This document shows positions 6,247 to 14,618 of a DNA stretch of 35,060 nucleotides, one piece after another. The notes beneath the pieces are model-generated. The model did not search any database. It had not been told where the DNA came from and saw only the letters and a list, made by a program, of their open reading frames with translations. Origin of the DNA: Flavobacteriaceae bacterium. GTDB taxonomy: Bacteria > Bacteroidota > Bacteroidia > Flavobacteriales > Flavobacteriaceae. The stretch spans positions 1 through 35,060 of the forward strand of contig CANFHX010000030.1 of NCBI GenBank assembly GCA_947446865.1, written 5' to 3'. The translations under genes were made by a program, and so were the position numbers. Each line of letters begins with the position of its first letter. Position 1 is the stretch's first letter.

Positions 6247-6284
6247 GTCACAATAAGGCATAAATGTCACAAATCGACATAAAT
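6247..6284 (+). repeat. Two tandem 19-base iteron-like repeats
   Basis: GTCACAATAAGGCATAAAT (6247-6265) is followed without gap by GTCACAAATCGACATAAAT (6266-6284), sharing both ends and about 15 of 19 positions. A weaker GCAGCATAAA copy follows at about 6293. Their spacing of nearly two helical turns would put bound proteins on one face. Confidence 0.55.
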
Positions 6285-6376
6285 ACACACATAGCAGCAT
6301 AAAAACATTAAGTAAATTGCACATTATAAACTAAATAGTTTTTTTACTAATTTTATACTGTTCATCAAACTGGATC

Positions 6377-6411
6377 CTTTGACTTTTAAGCAAGTCAAAG
6401 CCCAGTCAAAG
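6377..6411. promoter_or_regulatory. Operator with three GTCAAAG half-sites
   Basis: CTTTGACTT (6377-6385) and AAGTCAAAG (6392-6400) form perfect 9-base inverted arms with a 6-base spacer. A third half-site AGTCAAAG lies at 6404-6411. The site ends 13 bases before the start of the small HTH-like gene, a position suited to autoregulation. Confidence 0.6.
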
Positions 6412-6424
6412 CCATAGATAGTGT

Positions 6425-6628
6425 ATGAAAAATGATAATAAAAGGTTATGCATCTACCCGAAAGACATACAACGCATCACAGGGAAGAGTTATAGGCAAA
6501 GCATACGAATATTACAAAAAATAAGAAAGGACCTCAACAAGCTCCAAAATGAACTTGTGAGTATTGAAGAGTTTTGCCAATACACCAGCCTAAAATATGA
6601 ACAGGTAGAGCCGCTTATAATTGGGTGA
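6425..6628 (+). CDS. Small DNA-binding-like protein of the cassette
   Basis: The 67-residue protein MKNDNKRLCIYPKDIQRITG continues KSYRQSIRILQKIRKDLNKL and ends with VSIEEFCQYTSLKYEQVEPL. The pattern (a short strand, then DIQRITGKSYRQSIRILQKI as a likely helix-turn-helix, then a helical tail) suits a MerR/excisionase-size DNA-binding protein. It is transcribed away from the 5354-6112 gene and is preceded by a clean inverted-repeat operator, so a role as local regulator or excision factor is likely but unproved. No named family is recognised. Confidence 0.65.
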   Translation: MKNDNKRLCIYPKDIQRITGKSYRQSIRILQKIRKDLNKLQNELVSIEEFCQYTSLKYEQVEPLIIG

Positions 6629-6866
6629 TTTATAAAGTTAACATGTTCAATTATTAAACTTTACCTATATAATAAATGAACCTTACTTGTTTAATTAATA
6701 GTCATATAAACATTATAATAGTTTGCATTGAATATCAAATTTCACTACTTTTGTATAAGAATAAGATATAGGATATTTTGCATTACTGTTGAAGGAGCAA
6801 AAGCGATACCCTAGTTTTTTACAAATTATAAATACTTAATTATAAGCGATATAGGAAAGAGAAACA
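6629..6866. other. Non-coding island end
   Basis: No gene is seen. A promoter-like pair TTTG (6722-6725) and TACTTTTG (6746-6753), 20 bases apart, points rightward to the attachment scar and terminator. A GAAAGAG segment (6857-6863) forms an inverted match with CTCTTTC (6872-6878) of the tRNA remnant, which could be the arms of an integrase core site. Confidence 0.4.
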
Positions 6867-6884
6867 AATCCCTCTTTCTCCGCG
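6867..6884 (+). other. tRNA-Ser 3'-end remnant, probable attR of the island
   Basis: AATCCCTCTTTCTCCGCG reads exactly like the 3' end of a tRNA-Ser: end of the T-loop (AAT), 3' T-stem (CCCTC), 3' acceptor strand (TTTCTCC), discriminator G. No T-loop TTCG or rest of a tRNA lies upstream, so the gene is truncated at this point. Integrases commonly use tRNA 3' ends and leave such a duplicate at the far end of an element. The boundary between mobile DNA (left) and core genes (right) therefore falls here, and the terminator just after it would be the original tRNA terminator. The identification rests on memory of tRNA sequences. Confidence 0.6.
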
Positions 6885-6887
6885 AAA

Positions 6888-6919
6888 AAATAACCCCGAA
6901 ACTTGTTTCGGGGTTATTT
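6888..6919. terminator. Strong 15-bp hairpin terminator
   Basis: AAATAACCCCGAAAC (6888-6902) pairs perfectly with GTTTCGGGGTTATTT (6905-6919) around a TT loop. T-rich sequence follows on both strands. It lies between the tRNA-Ser remnant (plus) and the end of the AAA-ATPase gene (minus) and can serve both directions. Confidence 0.85.
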
Positions 6920-6924
6920 ATTTA

Positions 6925-8382
6925 TTATAATTTATTGATGTAGTTACTATACAAATCTTTGAATTGATAACCAGACAAAACCCTATCTTTACTTAATTTA
7001 TCATATTCTACTAATCCCCAAAGTAGAAATTCTTTTAAGAAGTACTTGTCTTCTGGAGTATAATTGGGTTGGTATTTTTGAATTAAGTCTTCCAAAGGTT
7101 TTACTGCATCTAATTGTTTACTATATTCTTCATCGGAAGCATCATCCAACAATTCGAAACCTGTTTCTGCAAAAAACCATTCTAATAAATTGGCATACGG
7201 ACTTGCAGTAGCATCGCGTTCTAGTTTTTCTATTTTAGGGAAAAATGCAGGAAAGAAAGTGTGAATGGCATCCCCTATTAAATGTTGCGCCACAACCGCT
7301 GCTCCTTCTTGTTCTCCTTCATAAACAAGTTCTACTTTACCAGTAATTGCAGGGATAATTCCCATAAAATCGGATAAACGAACCGTTGTGGTATCGGCAC
7401 CTGAAAGCAAACCTCTTCGTTCGGCCGTGCTTAATAAATTCTCATAAGCCGTGATACTCATACGAGCACTTACACCGCTTTTGGCATCTATGTATTCGCT
7501 TTCTCGGGCTTCAAAACTAATTTGTTCTAATAAATCTTTTGCTAAGGATGGAACATAAACAGCATCCGATTGTGCTTTATCCAACTTGGCTTCTTGATGC
7601 GTTATAGTTCTTGCAATGGCAATACTTTCCGGGTAATGGGTTAGTATTTGGGAACCTATTCTATCTTTTAACGGAGTTACAATACTTCCACGATTGGTGT
7701 AATCTTCGGGATTGGCAGTAAATACAAATTGCATATCTAATGGCATTCTTACTTTGAAACCTCGAATTTGGATATCACCTTCTTGCAAAATATTAAATAA
7801 TGCTACCTGAATACGAGCTTGTAAATCGGGTAACTCATTGATTACAAAAATGCAACGATTGGCTCTTGGAATCATACCAAAATGTATCACTCGATCATCA
7901 GCATAAGATAATTTTAAATTGGCTGCTTTTATAGGGTCCACATCACCAATTAAATCGGCAACCGTAACATCTGGCGTGGCTAGTTTTTCAAAAAAACGTT
8001 CGCTTCTGTGAATCCATTGTATTGGAGTTGCATCGCCTTTTTCTGCAATACTATCTTTAGCATATCTAGAAATTGGACGCATTGGGTCGTCATTAATTTC
8101 AGAACCAGCCACAATAGGCATATATTCGTCTAACAATTCAATCATCTTTCGAGCCAAGCGTGTTTTTGCTTGACCACGAAGACCAAGTAAGTTGATATTG
8201 TGTCGGGATAAAATGGCTCGTTCCAATTCTGGAATTACAGTATTTTCAAATCCGTGAACACCTTCAAAAACAGGTTTTCCTGATTTTATTTTTGTTCGGA
8301 GATTATCTCGCAACTCGTCTTTAATACTTTTAGAAACGTATCCCGATTGTTTTAATTCTCCTAATGTTTTTATGTCTTTCAT
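6925..8382 (-). CDS. MoxR/BchI-like AAA+ ATPase
   Basis: From the ATG at 8382 the product is 485 residues. It belongs to the AAA+ group of magnesium-chelatase I and MoxR ATPases that work with VWA proteins on the assembly or activation of other proteins. Visible features are the P-loop LLGLRGQAKTR, in which Ala replaces the usual Gly before Lys, a Walker B-like FVINELPDL with Asn-Glu in place of Asp-Glu, and a sensor-1 region FVFTANPEDYTNRG. A longer reading from 8451 adds a basic leader but would overlap the upstream gene by 41 bases, so 8382 is preferred. The VWA gene lies 28 bases upstream on the same strand, the usual pairing. The client protein is not indicated. Confidence 0.75.
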   Translation of the reverse strand: MKDIKTLGELKQSGYVSKSIKDELRDNLRTKIKSGKPVFEGVHGFENTVIPELERAILSRHNINLLGLRGQAKTRLARKMIELLDEYMPIVAGSEINDDPMRPISRYAKDSIAEKGDATPIQWIHRSERFFEKLATPDVTVADLIGDVDPIKAANLKLSYADDRVIHFGMIPRANRCIFVINELPDLQARIQVALFNILQEGDIQIRGFKVRMPLDMQFVFTANPEDYTNRGSIVTPLKDRIGSQILTHYPESIAIARTITHQEAKLDKAQSDAVYVPSLAKDLLEQISFEARESEYIDAKSGVSARMSITAYENLLSTAERRGLLSGADTTTVRLSDFMGIIPAITGKVELVYEGEQEGAAVVAQHLIGDAIHTFFPAFFPKIEKLERDATASPYANLLEWFFAETGFELLDDASDEEYSKQLDAVKPLEDLIQKYQPNYTPEDKYFLKEFLLWGLVEYDKLSKDRVLSGYQFKDLYSNYINKL

Positions 8383-8410
8383 AGTATTTTTTATATTCTT
8401 TTTTCTAAAT

Positions 8411-9529
8411 CTATTTAATCTTCTTCTTTCTATTAGTTTCATAATCCTCAAAAATCATTTCACCTAAACCTTTCAATCCGGTGTAAAATGCTTTTCCTTG
8501 GTTGGCTTCGGTAAATCGGTTGACAAATTTTTGCAAATAGGGGTCGTTTGCAATCATGAACGTTGTAATTGGAATATGTAATTTCCGAGCTTGTGCTGCT
8601 TGATTATAACACTGTTCTACGATATACTCATCTAAACCATTACTATTCATGTAATAGGTGCCGTCTTTTTCACGAACGCAACTTGGTTTTCCATCCGTAA
8701 TCATAAAGATTTGCTTGTTGGTATTTCGCTTTCTACGAAGCATGTCCATTGCCAATTGCAAACCTGCAACCGTATTGGTATGGTAAGGTCCTACTTTTAA
8801 ATAAGGTAAATCTTTAATAGCAATTGGCCAAGCATCGTTTCCAAAAACTAGAATATCAATAGTGTCTTTTGGATAACGCGTGGTAATTAATTCGGCTAAA
8901 GCCATAGCAACTTTTTTGGCAGGTGTAATTCGATCTTCGCCATATAAAATCATACTATGGCTAATATCAATCATCAAAACGGTACTCATTTGGGACTTGA
9001 ATTGGGAATCTTCTACCACCAAATCGTTCTCCGTTAAATGAAAATCATCTACTCCGTTATTGATTTGTGCGTTGCGTAAACTCTCCGTTAAGGATATGGT
9101 ATCTAATGAATCTCCAAAATTATAGGCTCTAAATTCGCCAGTTTGCTCGTCACCACTCCCAGAATATTTAGTTTTATGGTTACCACTTCCCGATTTATTG
9201 AGGTTACCAAAAATCTGGTCTAAGGCTTGTTGGCGAATTGCTCTTTCGGTTTTGGCGGTAATACCCGTTCCAGAAGTGCCATCGTCTTTTAATTCTTCTC
9301 GAATGTAGCCTTTTTTCTTTAAATCTTCAATGAAATCATCAATGGTATAATTGGCATCTGTTAGTTTATATTCTACATCTAATTGCCGTAACCAATCAAT
9401 GGCTTCCTCAAAATCTCCCGAAGTATGGGTGATTAACTCTTTGAAAATTTCAAATAGTTTATCAAACGGAGATAGATTGGGTGCTTCGTATTTTTTAAAG
9501 AAAAATCCTTTTTTAGTATTCTTTTCCAT
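8411..9529 (-). CDS. Cytoplasmic VWA-domain protein
   Basis: The 372-residue protein has a charged helical N-terminal half and a von Willebrand A domain from about residue 180. The metal-ion site is complete: DISHS (D188, S190, S192), a threonine in HTNT (252-254) and D279 in MITDGKPS. There is no signal peptide or membrane segment, so it acts in the cytoplasm, unlike the Bat-type VWA proteins. A low-complexity SGSG linker (about 113-127) separates the halves. With the AAA+ ATPase encoded next it should form a two-part machine of the BchD/BchI or RavA/ViaA kind. The substrate cannot be told from the neighbours. Confidence 0.8.
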   Translation of the reverse strand: MEKNTKKGFFFKKYEAPNLSPFDKLFEIFKELITHTSGDFEEAIDWLRQLDVEYKLTDANYTIDDFIEDLKKKGYIREELKDDGTSGTGITAKTERAIRQQALDQIFGNLNKSGSGNHKTKYSGSGDEQTGEFRAYNFGDSLDTISLTESLRNAQINNGVDDFHLTENDLVVEDSQFKSQMSTVLMIDISHSMILYGEDRITPAKKVAMALAELITTRYPKDTIDILVFGNDAWPIAIKDLPYLKVGPYHTNTVAGLQLAMDMLRRKRNTNKQIFMITDGKPSCVREKDGTYYMNSNGLDEYIVEQCYNQAAQARKLHIPITTFMIANDPYLQKFVNRFTEANQGKAFYTGLKGLGEMIFEDYETNRKKKIK

Positions 9530-9731
9530 AGTAGATAAAATTACTCTTTAAAGATTAGAACCAAATAAAACGATTATTAATTTTAAGTTAAAAGATAGTA
9601 TTAAGTAAAAACCCATATTTTTCCTTACAAGGAATCCAATGTATAAATCTACAACTAATTCTAGTCAACTCAAAAAATACCTTTAATTTTTTCAATCCAG
9701 ATATTTGCTCAAAACGGTAACTAGCTTTTTT

Positions 9732-10430
9732 TTAACAAATTAGCAACAAACGATATTCCCCTTCCTTTTCAATTGGTGCTCTATGAATACAAGGTGGCAC
9801 CTGTTGTTTTGGATGGTCCACCGCCAAGCGCCAAAGATGTCCTACTCCTAAATTAGTTGGTGTACTATTGGGTTTTATCTGATAATGTAAATCAAAATAA
9901 TTTTCCGTTAAAAAGTTTTCAAATTCCTCTGATGGGCCATTGTGTAGCGCTTTCAATTTTTCTCGAATTTCAGGAATTAGAATTTTTTGCTTCGCATGCT
10001 CATTAGAAATAATATCACTTGCAGCTCCATGATAGGTACATAAAAAAGTATCCGTTGCAATGGGAGAACGGTCCACATGAAACGAATATACATCCGTGGA
10101 TAGGTAATCGAATTCCTCATCTCGTTCATAACATTTCAATAAATTAAGAGATGGTGAAGCACCAAAATCGGCTAATAATCTTATATCCTTTAAGATAATT
10201 TCCCTAGCCATGTTTCCTTTTTCGGATAGTTGGAGTGCTACTAGGTCTTTAGGTTCCACTTCTGTTATATTTTCTTTTAATTGCAGTTTATTTACAATCT
10301 CTTTAAAATCTCCTTCCAAATTTCGGTACCAGCATAGGGCATTCTTTTCTTCTTTAAAATCGGTAGTTACCAATTCCGAAAAAGTGGATACTATTCCAAT
10401 TTGTTTGTTGTTAGAAAAGGTATCATTCAT
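9732..10430 (-). CDS. DUF1826-family protein
   Basis: The 232-residue product shows the order typical of DUF1826: CWYRNLEGDF near residue 33, YSFHVDRSP near 116-124, FLCTYHGAAS, and near the end GHLWRLAVDHP and CIHRAPIEKEGEYRLLLIC. The HxD and distal H/R residues would suit a metal-dependent oxygenase-like pocket, but the function is not established; in other bacteria the family occurs with zinc-response genes. It follows the beta-mannosidase gene after 37 bases on the same strand, so it may be read from the N-glycan operon, though nothing in the protein links it to glycans. No signal peptide. Confidence 0.6.
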   Translation of the reverse strand: MNDTFSNNKQIGIVSTFSELVTTDFKEEKNALCWYRNLEGDFKEIVNKLQLKENITEVEPKDLVALQLSEKGNMAREIILKDIRLLADFGASPSLNLLKCYERDEEFDYLSTDVYSFHVDRSPIATDTFLCTYHGAASDIISNEHAKQKILIPEIREKLKALHNGPSEEFENFLTENYFDLHYQIKPNSTPTNLGVGHLWRLAVDHPKQQVPPCIHRAPIEKEGEYRLLLIC

Positions 10431-10467
10431 AGTAGAGAAGTTGGTTCAAAATGCTGTTATTACTTAA

Positions 10468-12954
10468 TTACAAATCGTTTAAGGATTTTATTTTCAATAA
10501 ACTTTTTTTGCCTTTGAAAACAATTATTCTTTTTTCATTGGGTAGTAAATCGATAAAATTATCTTCAAATTCTATTCCATCGCCTTGAATAAATACATCT
10601 TTTGCCAAGGTATTTGTAGAAAGTTCTAGGTGATTTTTATCAATAAATTTATAAGTAATATTCGGTTTTTGAAAAATTAAATCTTTTGGAGAAAGGAAAT
10701 AATATTCTGCAGAGGTTTTCTCTCCTTTTGAATTGATGAAGACCGCGTGAATCAGACAGTCTTTCCAAAACTTAGTGTTTGGGATTTCCAAATTGGAGAG
10801 TTCCATTGCATTTGTTACTGCATTGGATTGCAAGATAATTGACTTGGAAGTTTTCCATAATTTCGTTCCATTAAAATTGATAATGCTCACTTTTAACGTT
10901 CCTTTTTCTGCAATTAATCCATCATTGACGATTTGAACTTTTATTGAACTTAAACCATTCTTTTCTGTATTTTCTATTCCTTTAATAACAATTAATTTGG
11001 ATTCGAAAGATCGTTTTACCTGATATTGTGCAGCTTTCCATCGCCCATAATAATCCATACTACTCCAGGAGGTTACTGGCCAACAATCGTTGAGTTGCCA
11101 ATATAAACTTCCCATACAATAGGGCATTGCCGATCGATGGGCTTCAATGGCTATTTTAAAACCTCTTGCTTGTAGTAATTGTGACACATAAATATAATCT
11201 TCAAAAGCAGTTGGAATTTTATAATCGCGTTCCATGTAGGTTTGAATAGTTTCATAACCCGTTGGATGTTTTTGATGCGCTTTTACCGCTTCCGAAACGA
11301 GTTTCATTTCTGTGGGTTTGGCAAAAGTTTCAAAAGTTTTATAATCTGGCATTCCTTGAAAACCATATTCACTCATAAAACGTCCTATTTTTTTTGAATA
11401 GGTTTCCAAAGGTTCCATTCCCCACCAAACACCCCAATAATGAGAATCACCCTGCATAAGACTTTCCTTTTTTCCCCAGCCAATAGAAGGGGAGGAGGGC
11501 CAATACCGCCTATTTTCTTTGGATACTAAAGAATCTAATACCTCTGGGATTTCTTTTTCAAACAACCGTTCGTAATTGTTCCAAATGGTCGTGGAATCGT
11601 TTTTTGAATAATTATATTGTTTTTGCCAGCCCCAGTTTTTCCAGCCTTCATCTACTTCATTATTTCCACACCACAGCGCAATGCAAGAATGATTTTGCAA
11701 GCGAATAACTTGGTCTTTTACTTCTTCTTTTACATTAGAAACAAATGCATTATCACCTGGGAATAAAGCACATGCAAACATAAAATCTTGCCAAACCAAT
11801 ATCCCTTTTTGATCGCATAAAGTATAGAAAACATCATTTTCATAAACACCGCCTCCCCATACGCGAAGCATATTCATATTTGATTTTACTGCTGTTTCAA
11901 TTAAATTTTCATATTTTTTGTAGGTCATTTTTGGCATAAAAGATTCCGGTGGGATATAATTTGCTCCTTTCATAAATACTTTCCTACCATTGACTTTAAA
12001 ATAAAAACTTTTACCAATGGAATCTTTTTCCTGAACTAATTCAATGGTTCGTAATCCAATTTGTAATTTCTTTTCCTCCAATAATTTCTTTTTCTGATGT
12101 ATTTGAACGGAGAAAGTATATAAATTAGGCACTCCAAGTCCGTTGGGCCACCATTTTTTTGGATTATTAATTTGGTACGGAATTTCTACTATTTGAATTC
12201 CTTTTTTGAGAGAAACAATTTGTTTTTTGTGATTAATTACAAGGGAGTAAACCCCAGATTTGTCACATTTTATGGTAGTTTTAATTATTAAATTAGCAAC
12301 TTTATCGTTTAATTTCTCTTGAGTATAGGAAACGGATTCCAATTGGGCTGCATTCCAAAAACGTAGTACTACATTTTTCCATATTCCTGCCGTAACGAAA
12401 CGTGGTCCCCAGTCCCATCCAAATTGATACGGTGCTTTTCTAACATAAACTTTTTCATCACCAGGCAAAACAAACGGAGAGAGTGCGGCAGTTTTTTTAG
12501 CTTTTAAAGAAGACGATTCAAATTCAATGCGCAGGGTATTGCTTCCATGATGAATGAATTTTTGAATTGGAATACGCCAAGTTCGAAACATATTATTGGC
12601 TTCTAACACCAAGGAATCATTTACGTAAACCAATGCATCAGTATCTAATCCGTAAAAAATAAGTTCTTTATTTTGAGCAAGAATTTCCTTTTTGGAGATT
12701 ACAAATTTAGTTTGATATACCCAATATTGTTCTTCAATCCATTGTAATTGTTTTTCATTACTGCCATAAAAAGGGTCTTGTATTTGATGATTCAAAAACA
12801 AATCGGTGTGAATAGTACCTGGAACACGCGCTTTGCTCCATACATTATCTGAGAATTTCTGAACGTTCCAATTTTCTTTAGAAAGCGAACGTTCCCAATT
12901 TTGAGTCCAACCAAGGAACGAATTCAAAAATAGTATCCCTACTAAATACCGCAT
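10468..12954 (-). CDS. Exported GH2 beta-mannosidase
   Basis: This enzyme should remove terminal beta-1,4-linked mannose, as found at the N-glycan core. From the ATG at 12954 (828 residues) it begins with a signal peptide MRYLVGILFLNSFLGWTQ; earlier in-frame ATGs up to 13020 lie inside cutC and are rejected. Domains follow the GH2 order: jelly-roll (about 25-205), Ig-like (about 205-310), TIM barrel (about 310-650) and C-terminal beta domains. Catalytic residues are visible: acid/base in CGNNEVDEGW (Glu433) and nucleophile in FMSEYGFQG (Glu529). The WGGGVYENDVFY segment is typical of exo-beta-mannosidases. Its ATG begins one base after the cutC stop, the last gene of a tightly packed operon. 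Confidence 0.88.
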   Translation of the reverse strand: MRYLVGILFLNSFLGWTQNWERSLSKENWNVQKFSDNVWSKARVPGTIHTDLFLNHQIQDPFYGSNEKQLQWIEEQYWVYQTKFVISKKEILAQNKELIFYGLDTDALVYVNDSLVLEANNMFRTWRIPIQKFIHHGSNTLRIEFESSSLKAKKTAALSPFVLPGDEKVYVRKAPYQFGWDWGPRFVTAGIWKNVVLRFWNAAQLESVSYTQEKLNDKVANLIIKTTIKCDKSGVYSLVINHKKQIVSLKKGIQIVEIPYQINNPKKWWPNGLGVPNLYTFSVQIHQKKKLLEEKKLQIGLRTIELVQEKDSIGKSFYFKVNGRKVFMKGANYIPPESFMPKMTYKKYENLIETAVKSNMNMLRVWGGGVYENDVFYTLCDQKGILVWQDFMFACALFPGDNAFVSNVKEEVKDQVIRLQNHSCIALWCGNNEVDEGWKNWGWQKQYNYSKNDSTTIWNNYERLFEKEIPEVLDSLVSKENRRYWPSSPSIGWGKKESLMQGDSHYWGVWWGMEPLETYSKKIGRFMSEYGFQGMPDYKTFETFAKPTEMKLVSEAVKAHQKHPTGYETIQTYMERDYKIPTAFEDYIYVSQLLQARGFKIAIEAHRSAMPYCMGSLYWQLNDCWPVTSWSSMDYYGRWKAAQYQVKRSFESKLIVIKGIENTEKNGLSSIKVQIVNDGLIAEKGTLKVSIINFNGTKLWKTSKSIILQSNAVTNAMELSNLEIPNTKFWKDCLIHAVFINSKGEKTSAEYYFLSPKDLIFQKPNITYKFIDKNHLELSTNTLAKDVFIQGDGIEFEDNFIDLLPNEKRIIVFKGKKSLLKIKSLNDL

Positions 12955-12955
12955 T

Positions 12956-13627
12956 TTACTCATTGGAAAGACAGTTTTTAAGAGCATTAATTTCCGTGAG
13001 ATTTGCAATTTCTGTTGCATCCGTAATTGCTGAGGTATGATAATAAGAGGCTTTTGTAATCGCTTTTACTTTCGAAGCATTTGAAGAGCGTAAACTACCT
13101 CCAGGCATAATTTGAATTTGATTTCCAAAACGAATAATAGCCTCTTGAACTGTTTCCATTCCCAACTCTATTTTGGATTGATGTCCAGAAGTTAATATTG
13201 TTTTAAAACCAATAGTGATACAAGTATTTATCGCATCTAAATAGTCATTGGTATAATCAATAGCTCTATGAAAACTACAAGGTAGTGGTTTTGCCAGGAC
13301 AACAAGTTCTGAATTTCTTTGAAAATCAACGTTGTTGCTTTCATCTAGGATTCCGAAAACAAAACCGTCAATTTGTGTGTTTTTTAATTCTAAAATGGAA
13401 TGTTTCATTGCATTAAATTCAGCATCGGAATAGTTAAAATCACCACCTCTTGGCCGAATCATTATTAGCAATTCTTTTGAAAATAATAGTCTTGCTTTAA
13501 GAGTATTCTCCATACTTGGTGTAGTTCCTCCTGCATGAAATTCATCGCAAAACTCAACGCGATCTGCATTGCTTTGGGCAACTACAGCCACCGATTCTAA
13601 GTTAAAACAAGCTACCTCCAATTTCAT
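12956..13627 (-). CDS. cutC: CutC-family TIM-barrel protein
   Basis: The 223-residue product opens KLEVACFNLESV, then ADRVEFCDEFHAGGTTPS, LLIMIRPRGGDFNYSD, LPCSFHRAIDYT and ILTSGHQ, and ends with IQIMPGGSLR: the signature order of CutC proteins. The family was named for copper tolerance, but its enzymatic role is not settled. It has no signal peptide and is the only cytoplasmic product among four tightly linked genes, the other three being exported glycan enzymes. This suggests a role in handling an imported glycan or amino-sugar product rather than copper. It starts 4 bases after the aspG stop. Confidence 0.85.
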   Translation of the reverse strand: MKLEVACFNLESVAVVAQSNADRVEFCDEFHAGGTTPSMENTLKARLLFSKELLIMIRPRGGDFNYSDAEFNAMKHSILELKNTQIDGFVFGILDESNNVDFQRNSELVVLAKPLPCSFHRAIDYTNDYLDAINTCITIGFKTILTSGHQSKIELGMETVQEAIIRFGNQIQIMPGGSLRSSNASKVKAITKASYYHTSAITDATEIANLTEINALKNCLSNE

Positions 13628-13631
13628 AGTT

Positions 13632-14618
13632 CTATTTTAAATAAAATGGTGCATCTATTAATCTATTTCCCGTGGCATCGCAAACAGCATAATTAAATCC
13701 GCCTTGAATGCAATACGAACCATATTCTCCTGATTTATTTAAAGCAATAAAACCAACTTGAATGTCTGTTAGATTTTTGTTTCTCGATTTCGTTAATTTT
13801 ATTATCCTTTGAACCGCTTCTTCGCAGGCTTTCTGTGGCGATTTGCCTTGGCGCATTAATTCTACCACCAAATGAGCGCCTGAAATTCGAATTACTTCTT
13901 CTCCATGACCTGTTGCTGTTGCGGCTCCAATTTCATTATCTACATACAATCCAGCGCCAATAATAGGAGAATCGCCAACACGTCCGTGCATTTTAAAAGC
14001 CATTCCGCTCGTTGTACATGCCCCAGATAAATTTCCATCGGCATCCATTGCAATCATTCCTATCGTATCGTGATTTTCAATATTGGCCTTAGGTGTATAT
14101 TCTGATTTTATAAGCCATTCTTTCCATTCCTTTTCGGAATCAGCGACTAATAAATTCTCTTTTTTAAATCCTTGTGCTACTGCAAAATCTAATGCTCCTT
14201 CTCCAACTAGCATGACATGGGGCGTTTTTTCCATAACGGCTCTTGCTACCGAAATGGGATGTTTTATAAATTCCAAACAAGCAACGGAACCTATATTAGC
14301 ATGTTCATCCATAATACACGCATCCAAAGTTACATGACCGTCTCGATCTGGTCTGCCTCCGTATCCTACACTTCTTTCGGTAGGGTCGCCTTCAGGGATT
14401 TTTACACCTGCTTCCACCGCATCTAAAGCACGTCCGTTTTGTTTTAAAATTTCCCACGCTGCAACATTGGCTTCCATTCCGAAACGCCATGTTGATAAAA
14501 CTATAGGCTTATTTATTTTGGATGGAATAGTTATATTCGTGTTAGCTTTAACTCCCGTGAATGCCAATCCTGCTCCTGCAATAGCAGCTGTTTTAATAAA
14601 ATCTCTTCTTGTCTTCAT
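13632..14618 (-). CDS. Glycosylasparaginase (N4-GlcNAc-L-asparaginase)
   Basis: This Ntn hydrolase cleaves the amide between GlcNAc and asparagine, the last step of N-glycoprotein breakdown; the enzyme from the related genus Elizabethkingia is the classic bacterial example. The 328-residue precursor has a leader RRDFIKTAAIAGAGLAF that looks Tat-type. The autocleavage site is NHDTIGMIA, with Thr185 as new N-terminal nucleophile, and the substrate loop GRVGDSP and TATGHGEE follow. The length suits an alpha plus beta chain precursor. Its ATG overlaps the stop of the hexosaminidase gene by one base (TAATG), and cutC follows after 4 bases. Confidence 0.9.
   Translation of the reverse strand: MKTRRDFIKTAAIAGAGLAFTGVKANTNITIPSKINKPIVLSTWRFGMEANVAAWEILKQNGRALDAVEAGVKIPEGDPTERSVGYGGRPDRDGHVTLDACIMDEHANIGSVACLEFIKHPISVARAVMEKTPHVMLVGEGALDFAVAQGFKKENLLVADSEKEWKEWLIKSEYTPKANIENHDTIGMIAMDADGNLSGACTTSGMAFKMHGRVGDSPIIGAGLYVDNEIGAATATGHGEEVIRISGAHLVVELMRQGKSPQKACEEAVQRIIKLTKSRNKNLTDIQVGFIALNKSGEYGSYCIQGGFNYAVCDATGNRLIDAPFYLK

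Larger units (their letters stand above)
6113..6424. other. Divergent intergenic region with repeats
   Basis: This AT-rich region separates two divergent cassette genes. It contains two tandem 19-base repeats (6247-6284), a GTCAAAG-type operator (6377-6411) and a long T-run (6339-6346). No exact TAnnTTTG box was found for the minus gene; TAATTTTA near 6349 is a weak match on the plus strand. Confidence 0.5.

Noticed and set aside
6754..6919. Possible small RNA from the promoter-like box at 6722-6753 to the terminator
   Set aside because: The terminator is better explained as that of the tRNA-Ser remnant and of the opposing AAA gene, and the interval shows no convincing internal fold. Kept only as a low possibility.
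12955..13020. N-terminal extension of the beta-mannosidase (22 residues)
   Set aside because: It overlaps cutC, lacks signal-peptide features and would hide the clear signal peptide that starts at 12954.
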